Positions 24,331 through 35,885 of a DNA stretch of 64,000 nucleotides are shown here, in pieces. Each line of letters starts with the position of its first letter. Positions within the stretch are counted from its first letter, which is position 1. The DNA is from Urophycis tenuis (lineage: Eukaryota > Chordata > Actinopteri > Gadiformes > Phycidae): contig JAXIVH010000024.1 in the NCBI GenBank assembly GCA_036785325.1, positions 6,133,149 through 6,197,148 of the forward strand, written 5' to 3'. Both the position numbers and the translations under genes were made by a program. The notes beneath the pieces are model-generated. The model was not told the DNA's origin. It saw only the letters and a program-made list of their open reading frames with translations, and made no database searches.

Positions 24331-25607
24331 GCTGCAGGCTCCTGGGCAAGGTCTCCCAGAAGAGCATGGGATAAAAAGTCAAAGTTCTACAACAGTAGAA
24401 CTTCACACCCATACATGTCAGACCCACTCAGAAATAATGACTAGGATGAAGGACAACCAGCGGTGCTGACTCTTCAGTCACCACGAGGCCCGCCTGGAGG
24501 GTGAATGTACTCACCTGGTGGACAGGAGCTAAATGGTTAGTGCATCAGCCTTCCAATAGTTCACCAATTTTAATCGGCCTTCTTTTAACAATCATAATGT
24601 GAAATTAGATAAAGTAAATGCAAGAAAATCTGAGGAAACAATGAGCAGATAATCCCTTTAATTCCCAGCACTGGGCCTGTTACTAATAGTAGTTGGACTA
24701 GTAATACAAGCCAAGGGTTATTTTACTGCTTCAACATCAGAGATGAGATGTGCATGTTATTACAGACGAATTGTGAAGCTGAGAGATATATATACACACA
24801 AAATATACATCTAAGATAAAACATTGCTTTTGTCATCATTTAAGCAGACATAAAAGGGACATCATAAACCACATAAATAACCAGTGTGTGCATTGAAAGA
24901 TATCACAAATATAGTCAGAAGAATTATATATTTAAGGCAAATCTACACATACAATTAATGTTCTTCACTTTGAGCAAAAGATTTGCCATGGGACTGGAGT
25001 TGTGAATAGGCTAGCAGTGGGCCTGCTCACTAGAAGGACCAGTGAGACATGACTGACCGTGGACCACAGGCCTCCAACCATGGTGCTGGGGAACACGCAT
25101 GTTCTTCAAGTGTGCATAACATGATGGCAGAATCAGCTCGATGGGCCCCTATGAATTATATCCTATGGATGGATGGATGGACAAAATGACAATGCTAGGG
25201 AAAGGTAGTGCTGGTGATTCTCATGTGCTGGCCTCTGTCTAGATAGCTGATGTCTAGGCGTAGCAGTTTATGTGGTCAGGTGCATCAGCCTGCGAAGACA
25301 AGGCGAAATGAGGCTGGGCCATTATGAACGCCTTGTCTGTTATAGTCTAGTTGCTATATTTTTGGTGCCTTCTAAATTGGCTTGATTAAAGAAAAAATAC
25401 ATCCTACACTTGTAGAAATGATGGTATTATTAAGTATTGCTGGATAAATCAAAATAAAGATGATAATGGAATTCATTGTGAGTAGAGGAGAGACTCAGTA
25501 GAAAACATGGGGCCCCTGGAGATGAACTGTGGTGGGTCCCCCTTCACATCCCTCCTCTCCCATGCCACAAAGCTACAAGAGCCAGGCCGCTCCCCTTGGC
25601 TGTAGCC
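24331..25607. other. Convergent intergenic region acvr1b/prkag1
   Basis: No coding frame of note. AT-rich unique sequence with a short GGAT tetranucleotide run near 25165. The right part presumably includes the prkag1 3' UTR (minus strand). Confidence 0.5.
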
Positions 25608-28600
25608 TCAGGAAGAACCTGCAAAGGAACAATGACTTAGTTAGAAATAATGTCTGAAGATGTTGAGCCAGTGTGGAGTGTGTTGTTGTGAAGGCCGTGA
25701 GCAGCCGGGACACAGGGCCTCACCCTCCTGGCTGCTGGTGAGCACCAGCGCCTGCAGGATGTCCGAGAGGGAGACGATGCCCTTCACCACCTCGTTCTCA
25801 TCCACCACCACCAGCCTGTGCACCTGAGGACCACAGAGCAGCAGTCACTCCCAGCCGCCCCCGGGGGTCCCGCCCTCCCATGGCCTGGCCGGCCGGCTCA
25901 CCTCTGCCTCCACCAGCCGGTTGATGATGGCCTGCAGCGTCTCGTGGCGGTGGCAGGTCAGGACGCCCTCAAAGTACTGCGAGCGGTGCTGCAGGGCCTT
26001 GGTCACCGTCACGTCCAGGTTGTTGTACGTCTTCTCGGCTGCCAGATTCTGGGGGCAAACGGCCACATTGAGAACACGTCCCAGCAGCTCGCCACGGATC
26101 ACTCACTACAGCTTCAGGAGGTAAATAATCTACAGTAATAATACCCTTTTGTAGATTATTAGGAGGGATATCAAAACAATAATGGTTCATCTTTGAAGCT
26201 TTCCAGAAAACAGTCAGCCAGACTGAGTGAATGACATGAGCTGATGTGAATCTCTCCAGCCAGCAGCAGTGGCCGTTCCTCTCCATGGGGAAGTCAGTGA
26301 CTTACAGTAACACACCATCGGAAATCATGACAGAAAGCCCCTGTAATATCCTGTCCTGCATTTCGAAATATACAAAGCAATGATTTTCCTTGCATGTAGT
26401 TTATCTCACTTCACACACAACTACAGGAGCGGCTGTTCATTAGGCAGGGGGAACCAGACATCGTGGAATACTTACTATGACGTCGAATTTAGAGTAAATG
26501 TCGACCACGCGCCCTGCAGACAAGAACACACGTCAGCGTCAGAAACACAAGCCGAGTGGTACCGAGGCCCGGGACCTCCCATACCTCTGTCGTCCACAAC
26601 AGGGAGAGCCGACACCCGCTGCTCTACGAAGATGCCCAGGGCCGTGTAGAGGGGCGTGTCCGCACGCACCACCGCGATGTTCTGGAATGTTCCGATGTGA
26701 AGTTCCTCTAAGGTTTTGTCTAAGAAAGCTGGTATGGGCATCTCCGATATCTAGCAAGCATAAGATGGAGACGACATTTTAAATGCATGAGGAGTTCTGC
26801 CCCCCAAAAATGCCAAATAAACTTTTGCTATCCAGTGACAGATCCCAACATCATTACTGTTATGAATCAAACCCTGAGATACTAAGAAATGCCATCTACT
26901 GAGCTAGACATGGCTGTGAAAACACTTACAAAAAGCTTGAGGAACTTCAGGATCCTCTTGTGAGTGAGAATATAAAGTGTATTCCCTGTCAAAGGGTCGA
27001 TAACCGGCAGCCTGTGGATTTTGTTCTTCAGCAGAGATGAAACTGCATCATACAAGCTGGGAGACAAGAGAGGATTTTATAACAGACAGTAAAGGTCACA
27101 TGTGGGAAATGGATGGCGAATAGATCCAAGGCCATAAATACCTAGCATTGGGAGGTATGCTGACAAGGGGTTTGAAAGAGTCTTGGAGATACAGTTCTGT
27201 AATTGCAGAGTAAAACCTGATCGTATGCCTACAAAGAGACTGAACACTGGATATGAACAGTTTGAGTAAAACATTTACCTCTCCAGGTCTCAATCTTGTG
27301 CTCTTCCAGCTCATATATCTGGACCTTAACAGCAACAACAGGGTATGTGTACTGTTCATAACTGCATCACTAGTAAAACATTCAAAACAAACCATGGTGG
27401 TCGTCTTACCAAAGGAGACTTGTAGTAGCGATGCAGTATGTTGATGAAGTCTGTGATGGTGAGCATACCTGCATGGCAATTTGTACCGTTAGCCTGAATG
27501 TATGGTGTTTAGTTTAGTTTCAGTGTGTAAGATTGAGCCCCTCCCAGTTCAGAGGCAGGAGCCTTCAGAACTGTTGCTGTGTGGCTCGGGAGATTCTCAG
27601 AAACAAAGAGGTACATGATGCCCAGCATTTCTTACTTGGAGAATAGATTCAGGTTCAGATCAGTTATCAGCAGTGATTTTATTTGATAACATTATTGAAC
27701 TCAACATCACTCAGCATTGACCAGATATGTCCAGCTCATTTTTAAGCTGTGTGCACTCAAGCACTCATTACACGTAACTTTAAGTAGAGCATATATTATT
27801 TTGTATTAAGCTACAAAAATATGAAGAATTCGGGAAGCAGGCATCTGTTTGGTGGTAGTGTCAACCAAATGAACACCATGTTTGGTGTTGAACAGACAGA
27901 CTGGGATTCAAAACATAATACAAGATAATCAGAAAATCATATTTTGCAGATTTTTGCAGATTTGTGCAATCAGGGTAGAGCAAGCTTACTTATTGGTGGA
28001 GAAAATGTTCAGTTGGGTTAGAAAAATCAATAATTGACAACAAAGGAGTCAACCAAATCGGATGCGTTTTAAAAAAAAACTTCTTACCCACAAAGCACTG
28101 CTTCTTGCTGTCCCACAGAGGTGCCGCTCTCACACCGTTTGAAACAAGTGCAAAAAATGCCTTCTTGACCTGAAACAAATAGACTGACATGATCTACCCA
28201 GCTGGAAGCAGGAGGCAAACACCAGAGCTTCGGGGATCACTCACTTGAAGCGACGTGTCGAACACCACCAGTTTGGAGCTGGTGGGGACCAGGTCGTAAC
28301 ACCGGTGAGCCTTCATGAACCGCGTGTACACGTTGTGCTCTGGGTCTATACCAAAGAAGCAGAGAACCTGACAGTTACAACATCAACATTGTACCAACAC
28401 CTTAAGGACAACATGGAGGTGCAGTCAAAATCATACCATCACCAACTTGCTCTTTTCTGCTGTCCAGATCATCGAGAGGAGCTGGAATCTAAAGGATAAA
28501 CGAGCCTATGTTAGGAACGATAATACATTGTATACAATGACAGCCATAACTCATCACACACTATACGTGTGACATAGTACGCATCAACACAGACATCCTA

Positions 28601-28900
28601 AGTGGTCGTCAGTAAACCATCAGCAGGCGGTCTGTCCTCGGTGCGGTATCTGCTTCTTCTCCACGAACCATTCAAAGTCCCGTCTTTGGTCGCGCGTTTC
28701 CTCTTTACCCTGAACCATATGTGTAGTGTCTATTGGAGAGACTCCCGCCGGCAGGTTAGTCTGAGGTTATACAGCCGGCAGTTTAGTCTGAGGTTCTGTT
28801 GGCTCTCCTGAAGAGTCGAGCGGCCCGCCAGGTTTATGCTCATTATCGTGACACTACCATCAAGCTAAGCTAAATCATGCTGGGGACTCACACACTCCAT
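25608..28900 (-). CDS. prkag1: AMP-activated protein kinase gamma-1 subunit
   Basis: Thirteen exons on the minus strand: 28892-28900, 28437-28488, 28245-28345, 28088-28169, 27410-27468, 27279-27324, 27142-27196, 26930-27056, 26585-26750, 26476-26513, 25902-26048, 25724-25823, 25608-25618; 330 residues (human gamma-1 has 331). Four CBS modules bind AMP/ADP/ATP and set AMPK activity. Landmarks are FMKAHRCYDLVPTSSKLVVF, GVRAAPLWDSKKQCFVGML, ETWRELYLQDSFKPLV, HRLPVIDPLTGNTLYILTHK, RVVDIYSKFDVI, ALQHRSQYFEGVL and VVKGIVSLSDILQALVLT. The short N-terminus and the NNLDVTVTKALQHRS region fit gamma-1 rather than gamma-2 or -3. The 9-nt first coding exon (Met-Glu-Cys) is an inference from phase and a good GTGAGT donor. 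The last exon holds only the final codons (QEGSS, stop). Confidence 0.95.
27530..27650. repeat. Dispersed repeat, copy B
   Basis: In a prkag1 intron. Similar at both ends to 8271-8490, with the middle missing. Family unknown. Confidence 0.45.
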
Positions 28901-29330
28901 GTTCCCTCCCGCGCCTTGGCTTCTAGAATTGACTTGGTCCCAATTCACTTCAACGTAGGACCGCAAAACCTCTTGATGTCCTTATAAGTGTTTTCAACAA
29001 ACTTAACTCTTTAGCTAGGCTTCGGCTAACATGGACGCATTTACGTACACGCCAGGACGCGCTGCACGTACACGGCAGGACACAGCCAATAGGAACGCAG
29101 CAGTCACGTTGCGTCATCGTGTTGATCAAAGTCCCGTGGAGCACTGGGCGGGGCTTCTGGGGCTACTGCTCTCTCTGAACACATCGGGGGATATTTCGGA
29201 AACACTGGCTGTATTGAAAACATTTATGAAGTTGTCTGTCATATGGTTGAATATATTTTGCCCATACCCGCATAAACAAATACATCAAATCAAATCAAAA
29301 CAAATAAATAATTGCAAATGACACATGCAA
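28901..29330. promoter_or_regulatory. Presumptive prkag1 promoter and rheb 3' boundary
   Basis: GC-rich sequence 5' of the prkag1 start on the minus strand, with ACGT cores near 29040-29110. No TATA box seen. The region between here and about 29335 separates prkag1 from the polyadenylation signal of the Rheb gene (AATAAA on the minus strand at about 29340-29352). Confidence 0.35.
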
Positions 29331-30937
29331 GGAGTAAAGGATTTATTTATATACAAAACTGTTTACAGCAAGTGTTCTGAATGACCATTGCCCCCACCTG
29401 AGAACATTGATGCCACGTTACACAACACCATTCTGAAGGGTTGGGAAAGCACCTTGAATTATACTTGTAAAGGGAGGCAGGTGGGAAACATCCTCATGAA
29501 CCACCCTGATGTTCACACATGGGAGATTGTGAGATTGGGACCGTCTCACAAGGCCAAGTGGGAAAGGTGTATGAACTTTAAGGCACAAGACACAGCATCA
29601 CCAGCTTCTCTTCCACACTGTCCTCAACCAACTACTCTGAGAAGCACTCAGAAAAATTACAAATAAATGCCAAAGCAACAATTAGCCACTACAGGTAGAA
29701 CACTATAATAATGTAAAGAAGAAAAAAAAAGCACAGCCACTCTTGGTAAGGCTAGTGTGACTTTGAAACACAGGCTATAGAAGGCCTCATGTGTTGGATA
29801 ATGTTCATTAAATGTTGCATCTACAAATGAAATGGACGTAATGGTACTACGGCCATTTTGTTATGCGTGCCCACTATGCATTTTAAACCAGCTCAAACTT
29901 ATAAAAGTTTGAGTATTTCCATAAATTCACTTTAAGAGCCACTGTTAAAAAGCTATTCAAAATAAATCTGCTACAACAAATTTCATAATGTTGTTAGGCA
30001 TATAACCAACTAAACATATTGAGGGGAAAAGCAAACCAGCATCATTCAAATATACCCCAAACTATTATACCAGCTTCTAAGATTCTACTTCTATAGACAC
30101 AACTTGTAAACATCACTGATCTTACTAATGCTGTAATCAGGAGGTTATCCACCAGATAACACATTATGGTCTACCAAGAGAAGATTATTGTAGAAAATGG
30201 AGGGGCATCCAATCAAAAATCAAACTAGGAATACAGAAAGAAGACTTCCGTCATTAACACACATTTTACAATTTAGTCTAAAGGCACCCAACATTTAATC
30301 TTTTAAATGCACAGTGAAAAATGATTGACATTAAAGTGAACTTTCCGTTCTTTAATTAACCTTATTCCAATTTAGAGTTGCATTCCAAAACCTCATTTGT
30401 AGCACTTTGAACTGTAACAGTTGTTTGCCAATGCTGGAAAATGATTTATACATTTGGGAGTTCAGGATAATATATGTTCCCCAGAACCATCCATCCATCC
30501 ATTATGGTTGTACTACTTCAGTTAATTACTTAACCTATGCCAATTAGATCTGCAAATTCAAAAACATTCACTTTGTTTTTGTACTATCTTTTCCAAGAAT
30601 TGGGCACATACATTTGGCAATATCTTGTCTTACATAACTTTGGGTAAAGCCCAAAGTTTATAGAACATCACCTATATAAAAAAATGAAAATATAGAAATC
30701 CTTAATGAAGGAAAACACTTTGAATGAATCAAAAACAATATTTTTCATCTTGCTCATAGAAATCTTTCCCTATAGTTACAATTGATGAGCTCATCGTCAG
30801 TTGAGTGAGCCCCGGCTGCCTGTGTCTCCACTGCTGTTGGGATGAAGCCTGCAGGAGACACGCCCTTCAGCTCCTTGACACCAGCGAGGGGCTGCCTGTC
30901 CTCAGCAGAGTGAGCATCCTGGGGGTCAGGAGACGCC
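29331..30937 (-). other. Likely 3' UTR of the Rheb gene
   Basis: About 1.6 kb after the Rheb stop codon on the minus strand. AT-rich, with no coding frame, and ending in overlapping AATAAA signals near 29345. Extent inferred. Confidence 0.5.
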
Positions 30938-33312
30938 TCACATCACAGCACACTTCTTCTCCTCTGGAGGCATGTTGCCATCCGCCTTCTCCATCTCCAG
31001 AATGATCCTCTTGAAAACCTCCACTGCGGTCTACGTCGCCAACACATTTCAGGGCTCGGGTCACACAAGGAAATGCAGCCATGTCCCGATTCAGTGTTGG
31101 GTCGTCAACAATGGTGTTAATAACTACTACAATTACAACTCTTAACTCTGAAGACCAATACAATTCAATTACATTTGCATAGCCCTTAATCACAGTTCCA
31201 GTCCCAAAGGGCTAAAGAGGCCATCTATTTATGACACACCCCCCCCCCCCCGCAGGGAAAGAAAAAACTCCTTCATTTGCAAGGAAGAAACCTTGAGAGG
31301 GGATGCAGAGTGGGGGCTTCCTCCCCCAGGGATGTTTAGAAGTGCAACAGGGCCATAATGCACATCTTAAAATGTTCAAATGGAATTTACTCTCCTCTTT
31401 CAGACACTGAGGTCTAGTGCCTCTTGGCCAGAATGCAACCCTACAACAGTATGACACGTGGTGAACCATAATCCCCCAAGAGGCCACACACCTCATATAT
31501 TGTCCCCATCAAGTTTTAGTCCCAAGTCTCAGGCAGAGCACAGCATGTTTCTCAAATATGAGGATGTAACTCACTGTAAACCATGGCATGTCCCACATGC
31601 TCCTTCTGGGTCTGATTGACAGTGGCTCTCCATTATTGCAAATGCTGTACATAAGGCTGTCTCCCATTAGTTCCATTTAAGCCACACTATTGTTGCAGAG
31701 CACCCACTATGCTGACAGGCTCAATGCTACAACTCTCACCAGACAGGTGAGACTGGTTGTGACGGTGGTACCTCGTTCTCCTTGGCTGAGGACTCCATGA
31801 ACGCGGCCCCCCATGAGTCGGCCAGCTTCTTGCCTTCCTCCGGCTTAATCACTCTGCAGATTACAGACCAGTTCACTGGAGTTGAGTACAAGTCATCATG
31901 GTCCGAGTAGCTGCTCTACATTGAACAGTTCCTGTCGAGTATGTTATAAAAGAATTCAAATGGCAAAAAAACTTCTGAAATGAAAATTCTGAACGGGAAA
32001 ATCAACATTGTCCTGTTGATTTACTAAACGTCAAATGTAAAATGATCTTCATAGTACTTTTAAAGCATTTAATTGGAAGCAAAAACAACCCTCATCCAGC
32101 AGTCTTGGTCAGCAGTGTTACCTTTCCATGTGCAGATCTTTTTTGTTTCCTACGAGTACGGTAGGAACCCTAAAATTAAAAAAAAATCAATCATATATAA
32201 AAAAAAGATTGTAAAAGCAAAAAGACATTACTCACTAAATGCATTGATGAACCAAGTAGACTTACTGTATCTTTCCAACCATATCTAGTAACTTGTCATG
32301 TAGAGCCTGCACAACTTCAAAACTGAAAAGATTAAGATTGAAACATGATATCATGAATATGCATCAATAACATGGCCCATTACCACCCCAAATAAAAGAA
32401 TATGAATATGGACAGTGTTTTTTCACTGGCCACGCTCCTAATTAAGAGGTTCTGTACAAAAGGTGAAGCCATCTGCCCACCTTTTCATTGAGGTCACTGC
32501 GTAGACGAGAACATAGCCATGGATGTCCATGGAGTGGGACTGGGGGAAAATGGAATACTCATCCTGAATCAAAAGAGAATGACCGCTATTATAATAGATC
32601 ACACAAAAAACATGGCCCACAGCAGAATTCAGATTATGTTTACTTTTATGCCTTTATCAACATATCTGGAATTCTACCCTTTTGTTGTGGGTCATTAAAT
32701 GTATGCTTTAACAAAAATAGAGCTAATCACACTGTATTTCATCCAAAAGACTGCAAAATCTTACTTGTCCAGCTGTATCAACCAGCTGAAGATTGAAGTC
32801 TTGGCAATTGACAGAAACCATTTTGTTGAAGGCTGAGAGATAATACCATTGTTAAACATAATGCTTAAAAAAATATCCATGTGTTGCAACAGCTTATAAA
32901 CGACTACTTACTGTTTTCGATAGTGGGGTCATAGGAGTCAACAAATTGTCCTTCCACAAACTGTATTGTGAGAGATGATTTGCCTGTGCATGGAGAAAAG
33001 ACATGTACAACACTGTCTGCAACAGGTATTTCATGCCATTTATAATCGTGATTAACTGTAGATAGTCACTTCTAGGATAAATAGTTGATATCAAGGTTGT
33101 AGAGTACGTAAGACAGACAGCTTGTTGGATGATCAGATAAGGCCAGCACAAGTAAACACAGGCTAGCTTGTAGCTAGCCTGACTCGTGTCGTTAATGGTT
33201 AGCCAGCTATCTAGCTAGCATTAGCTCAAGTTAGCCATGCACAATCTGGTGTACACTCACCTACAGATCTGTAACCTATCACAGCAATTTTTCGGTATTT
33301 TGGTTGAGGCAT
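30938..33312 (-). CDS. rheb: Rheb-family small GTPase, mTORC1 activator
   Basis: Eight exons: 33261-33312, 32912-32983, 32765-32832, 32481-32563, 32266-32322, 32122-32169, 31772-31853, 30938-31030; 184 residues, the same as human RHEB. G-motifs: P-loop GYRSVGKSS (the Arg typical of Rheb rather than the Ras Gly), effector loop YDPTIENTF, DTAGQDEYSIF, NKKD and ESSAKEN. It ends in the CaaX box CAVM, predicted farnesylated (human CSVM). GTP-bound Rheb on lysosomal membranes activates mTORC1; TSC2 is its GAP. The protein looks like RHEB, yet its place beside prkag1 matches human PRKAG1-KMT2D-RHEBL1, so rhebl1 is a possible name; PRKAG2-RHEB is the paralogous human pair. Confidence 0.93.
31140..31345. 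repeat. Interspersed teleost repeat fragment
   Basis: Contains CAATTCAATTACATTTGCAT, AGCCCTTAATCACA, CAAAGGGCTAAAGAGGCC and AAGGAAGAAACCTTGAGAGG. This arrangement is familiar from a very common repeat of ray-finned fishes. It lies in an intron of the Rheb gene. The family name is not certain from sequence alone. Confidence 0.6.
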
Positions 33313-33397
33313 TGTGTTTGAAGTTGTTCGTGGGTTTAAACCGTTGTTTTCCACTGGCTTGAGACGCAAAAAAAATAACTTTATGGCCACATTCGTC

Positions 33398-33411
33398 TGA
33401 CGTCACGTGAC
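33398..33411. promoter_or_regulatory. Overlapping CRE and CLEAR palindromes upstream of the Rheb gene
   Basis: TGACGTCACGTGAC contains a perfect cAMP response element (TGACGTCA, 33398-33405) overlapping a perfect CLEAR-type E-box (GTCACGTGAC, 33402-33411). It lies about 90 bp upstream of the Rheb ATG on the minus strand, in the presumptive core promoter. Confidence 0.55.
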
Positions 33412-33442
33412 AACAACAAACTTTCCAGACGCTGCAGACTTT

Positions 33443-33640
33443 CCTCCTCCGGGCCTCAGCTCTCAGACCACCGACTCCTGCTGAATCCTCCTCCGGGCCT
33501 CAGCTCTCAGTCCACCGACTCCTGCTGAATCCTCCTCCGGGCCTCAGCTCTCAGACCACCGACTCCTGCTGAATCCTCCTCCGGGCCTCAGCTCTCAGAC
33601 CACCGACTCCTGCAGACTTTCCTGCTCGGGGCCTCAGCTC
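33443..33640. repeat. 44-bp minisatellite upstream of the Rheb gene
   Basis: Four to five copies at 33443, 33487, 33531 and 33575 and a degenerate last one, each with CCTCCTCCGGGCCTCAGCTC and CCACCGACTCCTGCTGAAT. GC-rich, within 350 bp upstream of the Rheb ATG. Confidence 0.9.
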
Positions 33641-33789
33641 TCATCGACCGCTGACGCCAATTATCCTTCTTTCAATTTTTGGCATCCGATCAATACTATG
33701 TTTTAATCTATAGATCATCAATTCTAGCAGCTACAGATATGTGCAGTGTAATGTGCAGATGAAAAAGCTTATTCACCACATTCGCTAAA

Positions 33790-33900
33790 CGGAAGCTGAC
33801 ATACACCGAGGCTCACAGTCGTAAAGCTGACATCCACCGAGGCGAACCGTCGTAAAGCTAACACACACCGAGGCGCACCGTCGTAAAGCCAAAGCGACGT
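33790..33900. repeat. Short GC-rich tandem repeat
   Basis: Three imperfect copies of GTCGTAAAGCT, ACA(C/T)(C/A)CACCGAGGC and (G/A)CACCGTCGTAAAG in the Rheb/ikzf4 divergent intergenic region. Confidence 0.7.
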
Positions 33901-35885
33901 CAACATGACAGAGGTCACCCGTCGCGACCCGTCGTGTCTGAACAATGGTCCAGATTACTTTACCACTAGTGAATCATTCATCCACACCTATTGTTTATCT
34001 GTATTCAGTATGGTTACTTTATGTTTTTCATATGGCTGTGCATTGATATACATCGAGGGCTGTAGACCCCTTTCCTGAGAACTCAAAAGTTTGGGCGAGG
34101 AGCAAAACTTGGATTCTGTCGAACCTCTCCTGAATTATAACATGGTTTTTGGAGATTTTAGAGAATGCCTGACAGACTCAAATGTCACCAGAATCCATAT
34201 AGCAGCTCTATGGTGTCATTCTTTACCATGTTCACACTCAACCCAGCAGGACACAAACCTTCCACTTACACACCTGACTAGCTACGGCCAGCGTGGGAGA
34301 ACCACCTGCTATAATACATTCTAAAGGTACCTGGTCAAATGCAGACATTTGTAGAGTTGGAGTGTAACATCATGCCCTTGGCATTAGGATATTCAATGAT
34401 TTGTGGCAAGATTCCAAGTAGGTTCCCCAATTGAACTTGGTATTACTGTGACATTTATTGATTTGATTGTCTCTTTTCATGTTATTGTTATTCATATATT
34501 TGTCATCAAACCCGGTTTATTTTTCTATAAAGTCGATGTGTCATGATTTTTTCATACCGTCAATCTTAGTTGAAAAGTCACGCTAGAACCTGTAACCTTG
34601 TGGATCGGAACAATAACCATGTCAGCCAACAGCTACCGGGTCATGGTGTCGTCACACGGAAAACCAAAACATGTAGAGGAAAATGTTAATAGAAACGGAA
34701 AGAAAGGTGCCGCCAGGAGAAGGTAATGAATAGGAATCGTGTTGGCATGACGATGTCACAGAGTCATCTGCACCCCAGTAAATAATGTACATGCGTAGTT
34801 TCTGCTGGGTTATATTAGTAGGAGCAGGCTAACCCGATGCTAACTAGAGTTAGCATCACGGGAGGGGGCGGCTGCCATAGCAACCGTCTGAGAAACACTG
34901 TGGTGCTGATGGCTAGCCCAACCACCTAGCTATACGAGACGCTTACTGCTTTCATGACTTTGAAAGTGAACCCAGAACATCGTTTATCATCATTGACCGG
35001 AACAGCAGCTGAGAGACAGCAGTCAGCCATGCGTCGCTGCCCGGTCTCTGGTGAGCTGGAGTAGTCGGAGTGATGGCCGAACACTAGCCTCACATCACCA
35101 GCGGAGGGACGGGAGACGCTGGACACGTTCACACCAACTGTCAGTCATTCAACGGTCACATTTGCATAGTGTCGGTCCACGACATGTTCTGAAGTGTCTT
35201 CACCTCTCGTTGTTGGCTCAGCCCAGATTTGTACTGCCCCATCTGAATCAGGTCCACCACCCAGCCACCTGCTGCTAACGCCAACATTAGCAGCGGTTAG
35301 CCGCCGGTGGCCGGGAGGTGGACCTGACTCTGTTCTGCAGCACAGGGTCCTTTGGTTATGTTCGAGTAGTCGTTGGGATAACGGTTTGATCATTCACGTT
35401 GTGGTGACAGATTTGCTCCACTGTAGATTTGCAAGTAAATCAAGTTTGCTAGCTAACGTTGTTTAGCATCCTTGATGCTAGCTTTAATCTAACTTGATAT
35501 TTGAAAATGCTTTTTAGTAAATGCAGCGAAGGGAGTTTACAGCAACCATAACCACATTTGTAATTATATTTTCTATATAACTGTAGTTAAATATCTACAT
35601 CAAATGTCATCCTGTCGACTTTCAGTTTCCTGTTTTCCTGGGGTTTAAAAGTCATGTACTTGAATTCCCTGGGGTTAAAAACTCGTGGATTTGTATATTT
35701 ACAAAGACAAATATGGGTTTAAAGTCATACTACACTTTGATAGTGACATACATTTGGAAATGTTTTTCCAAATATGGTGCTTTTGTTTCTCCAAAGAAAG
35801 CTGAGGAGAGGGTAAAGGGGTCATGTTGGTTATATGCCTATTCAGCAATAGTAATTCTGTTATTTTATTGTTTAGCTCGTTGAGT
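33901..35885. other. Divergent intergenic region Rheb/ikzf4
   Basis: No recognised coding exon. 34.8-35.4 kb is GC-richer and probably contains the ikzf4 promoter and noncoding first exon. An acceptor just before 35886 (TTTAG then CTCGTTGAGT and the ATG) shows that the first coding exon is not the first exon. No confident transcription start could be placed. Confidence 0.45.
34871..34884 (+). promoter_or_regulatory. X-box-like RFX site
   Basis: GCTGCCATAGCAAC matches the RFX X-box consensus (GYTRYC, 1-3 nt, RRNAAC) at every position. It lies about 1 kb upstream of the first ikzf4 coding exon in a GC-rich stretch. Function inferred from the motif only. Confidence 0.4.

Noticed and set aside
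25608..28900. prkag2 as identity of the gamma subunit
   Set aside because: The short N-terminus and the DVTVTKALQHRSQYFEGVL and LVEAEVHRLVVVDENEVVKG segments fit gamma-1 better than gamma-2 as recalled.
34091..34324. 77-residue ORF starting MGEEQNLDSVEPLL
   Set aside because: Short, isolated, with no recognised domain and no splice context; within chance expectation for this length.
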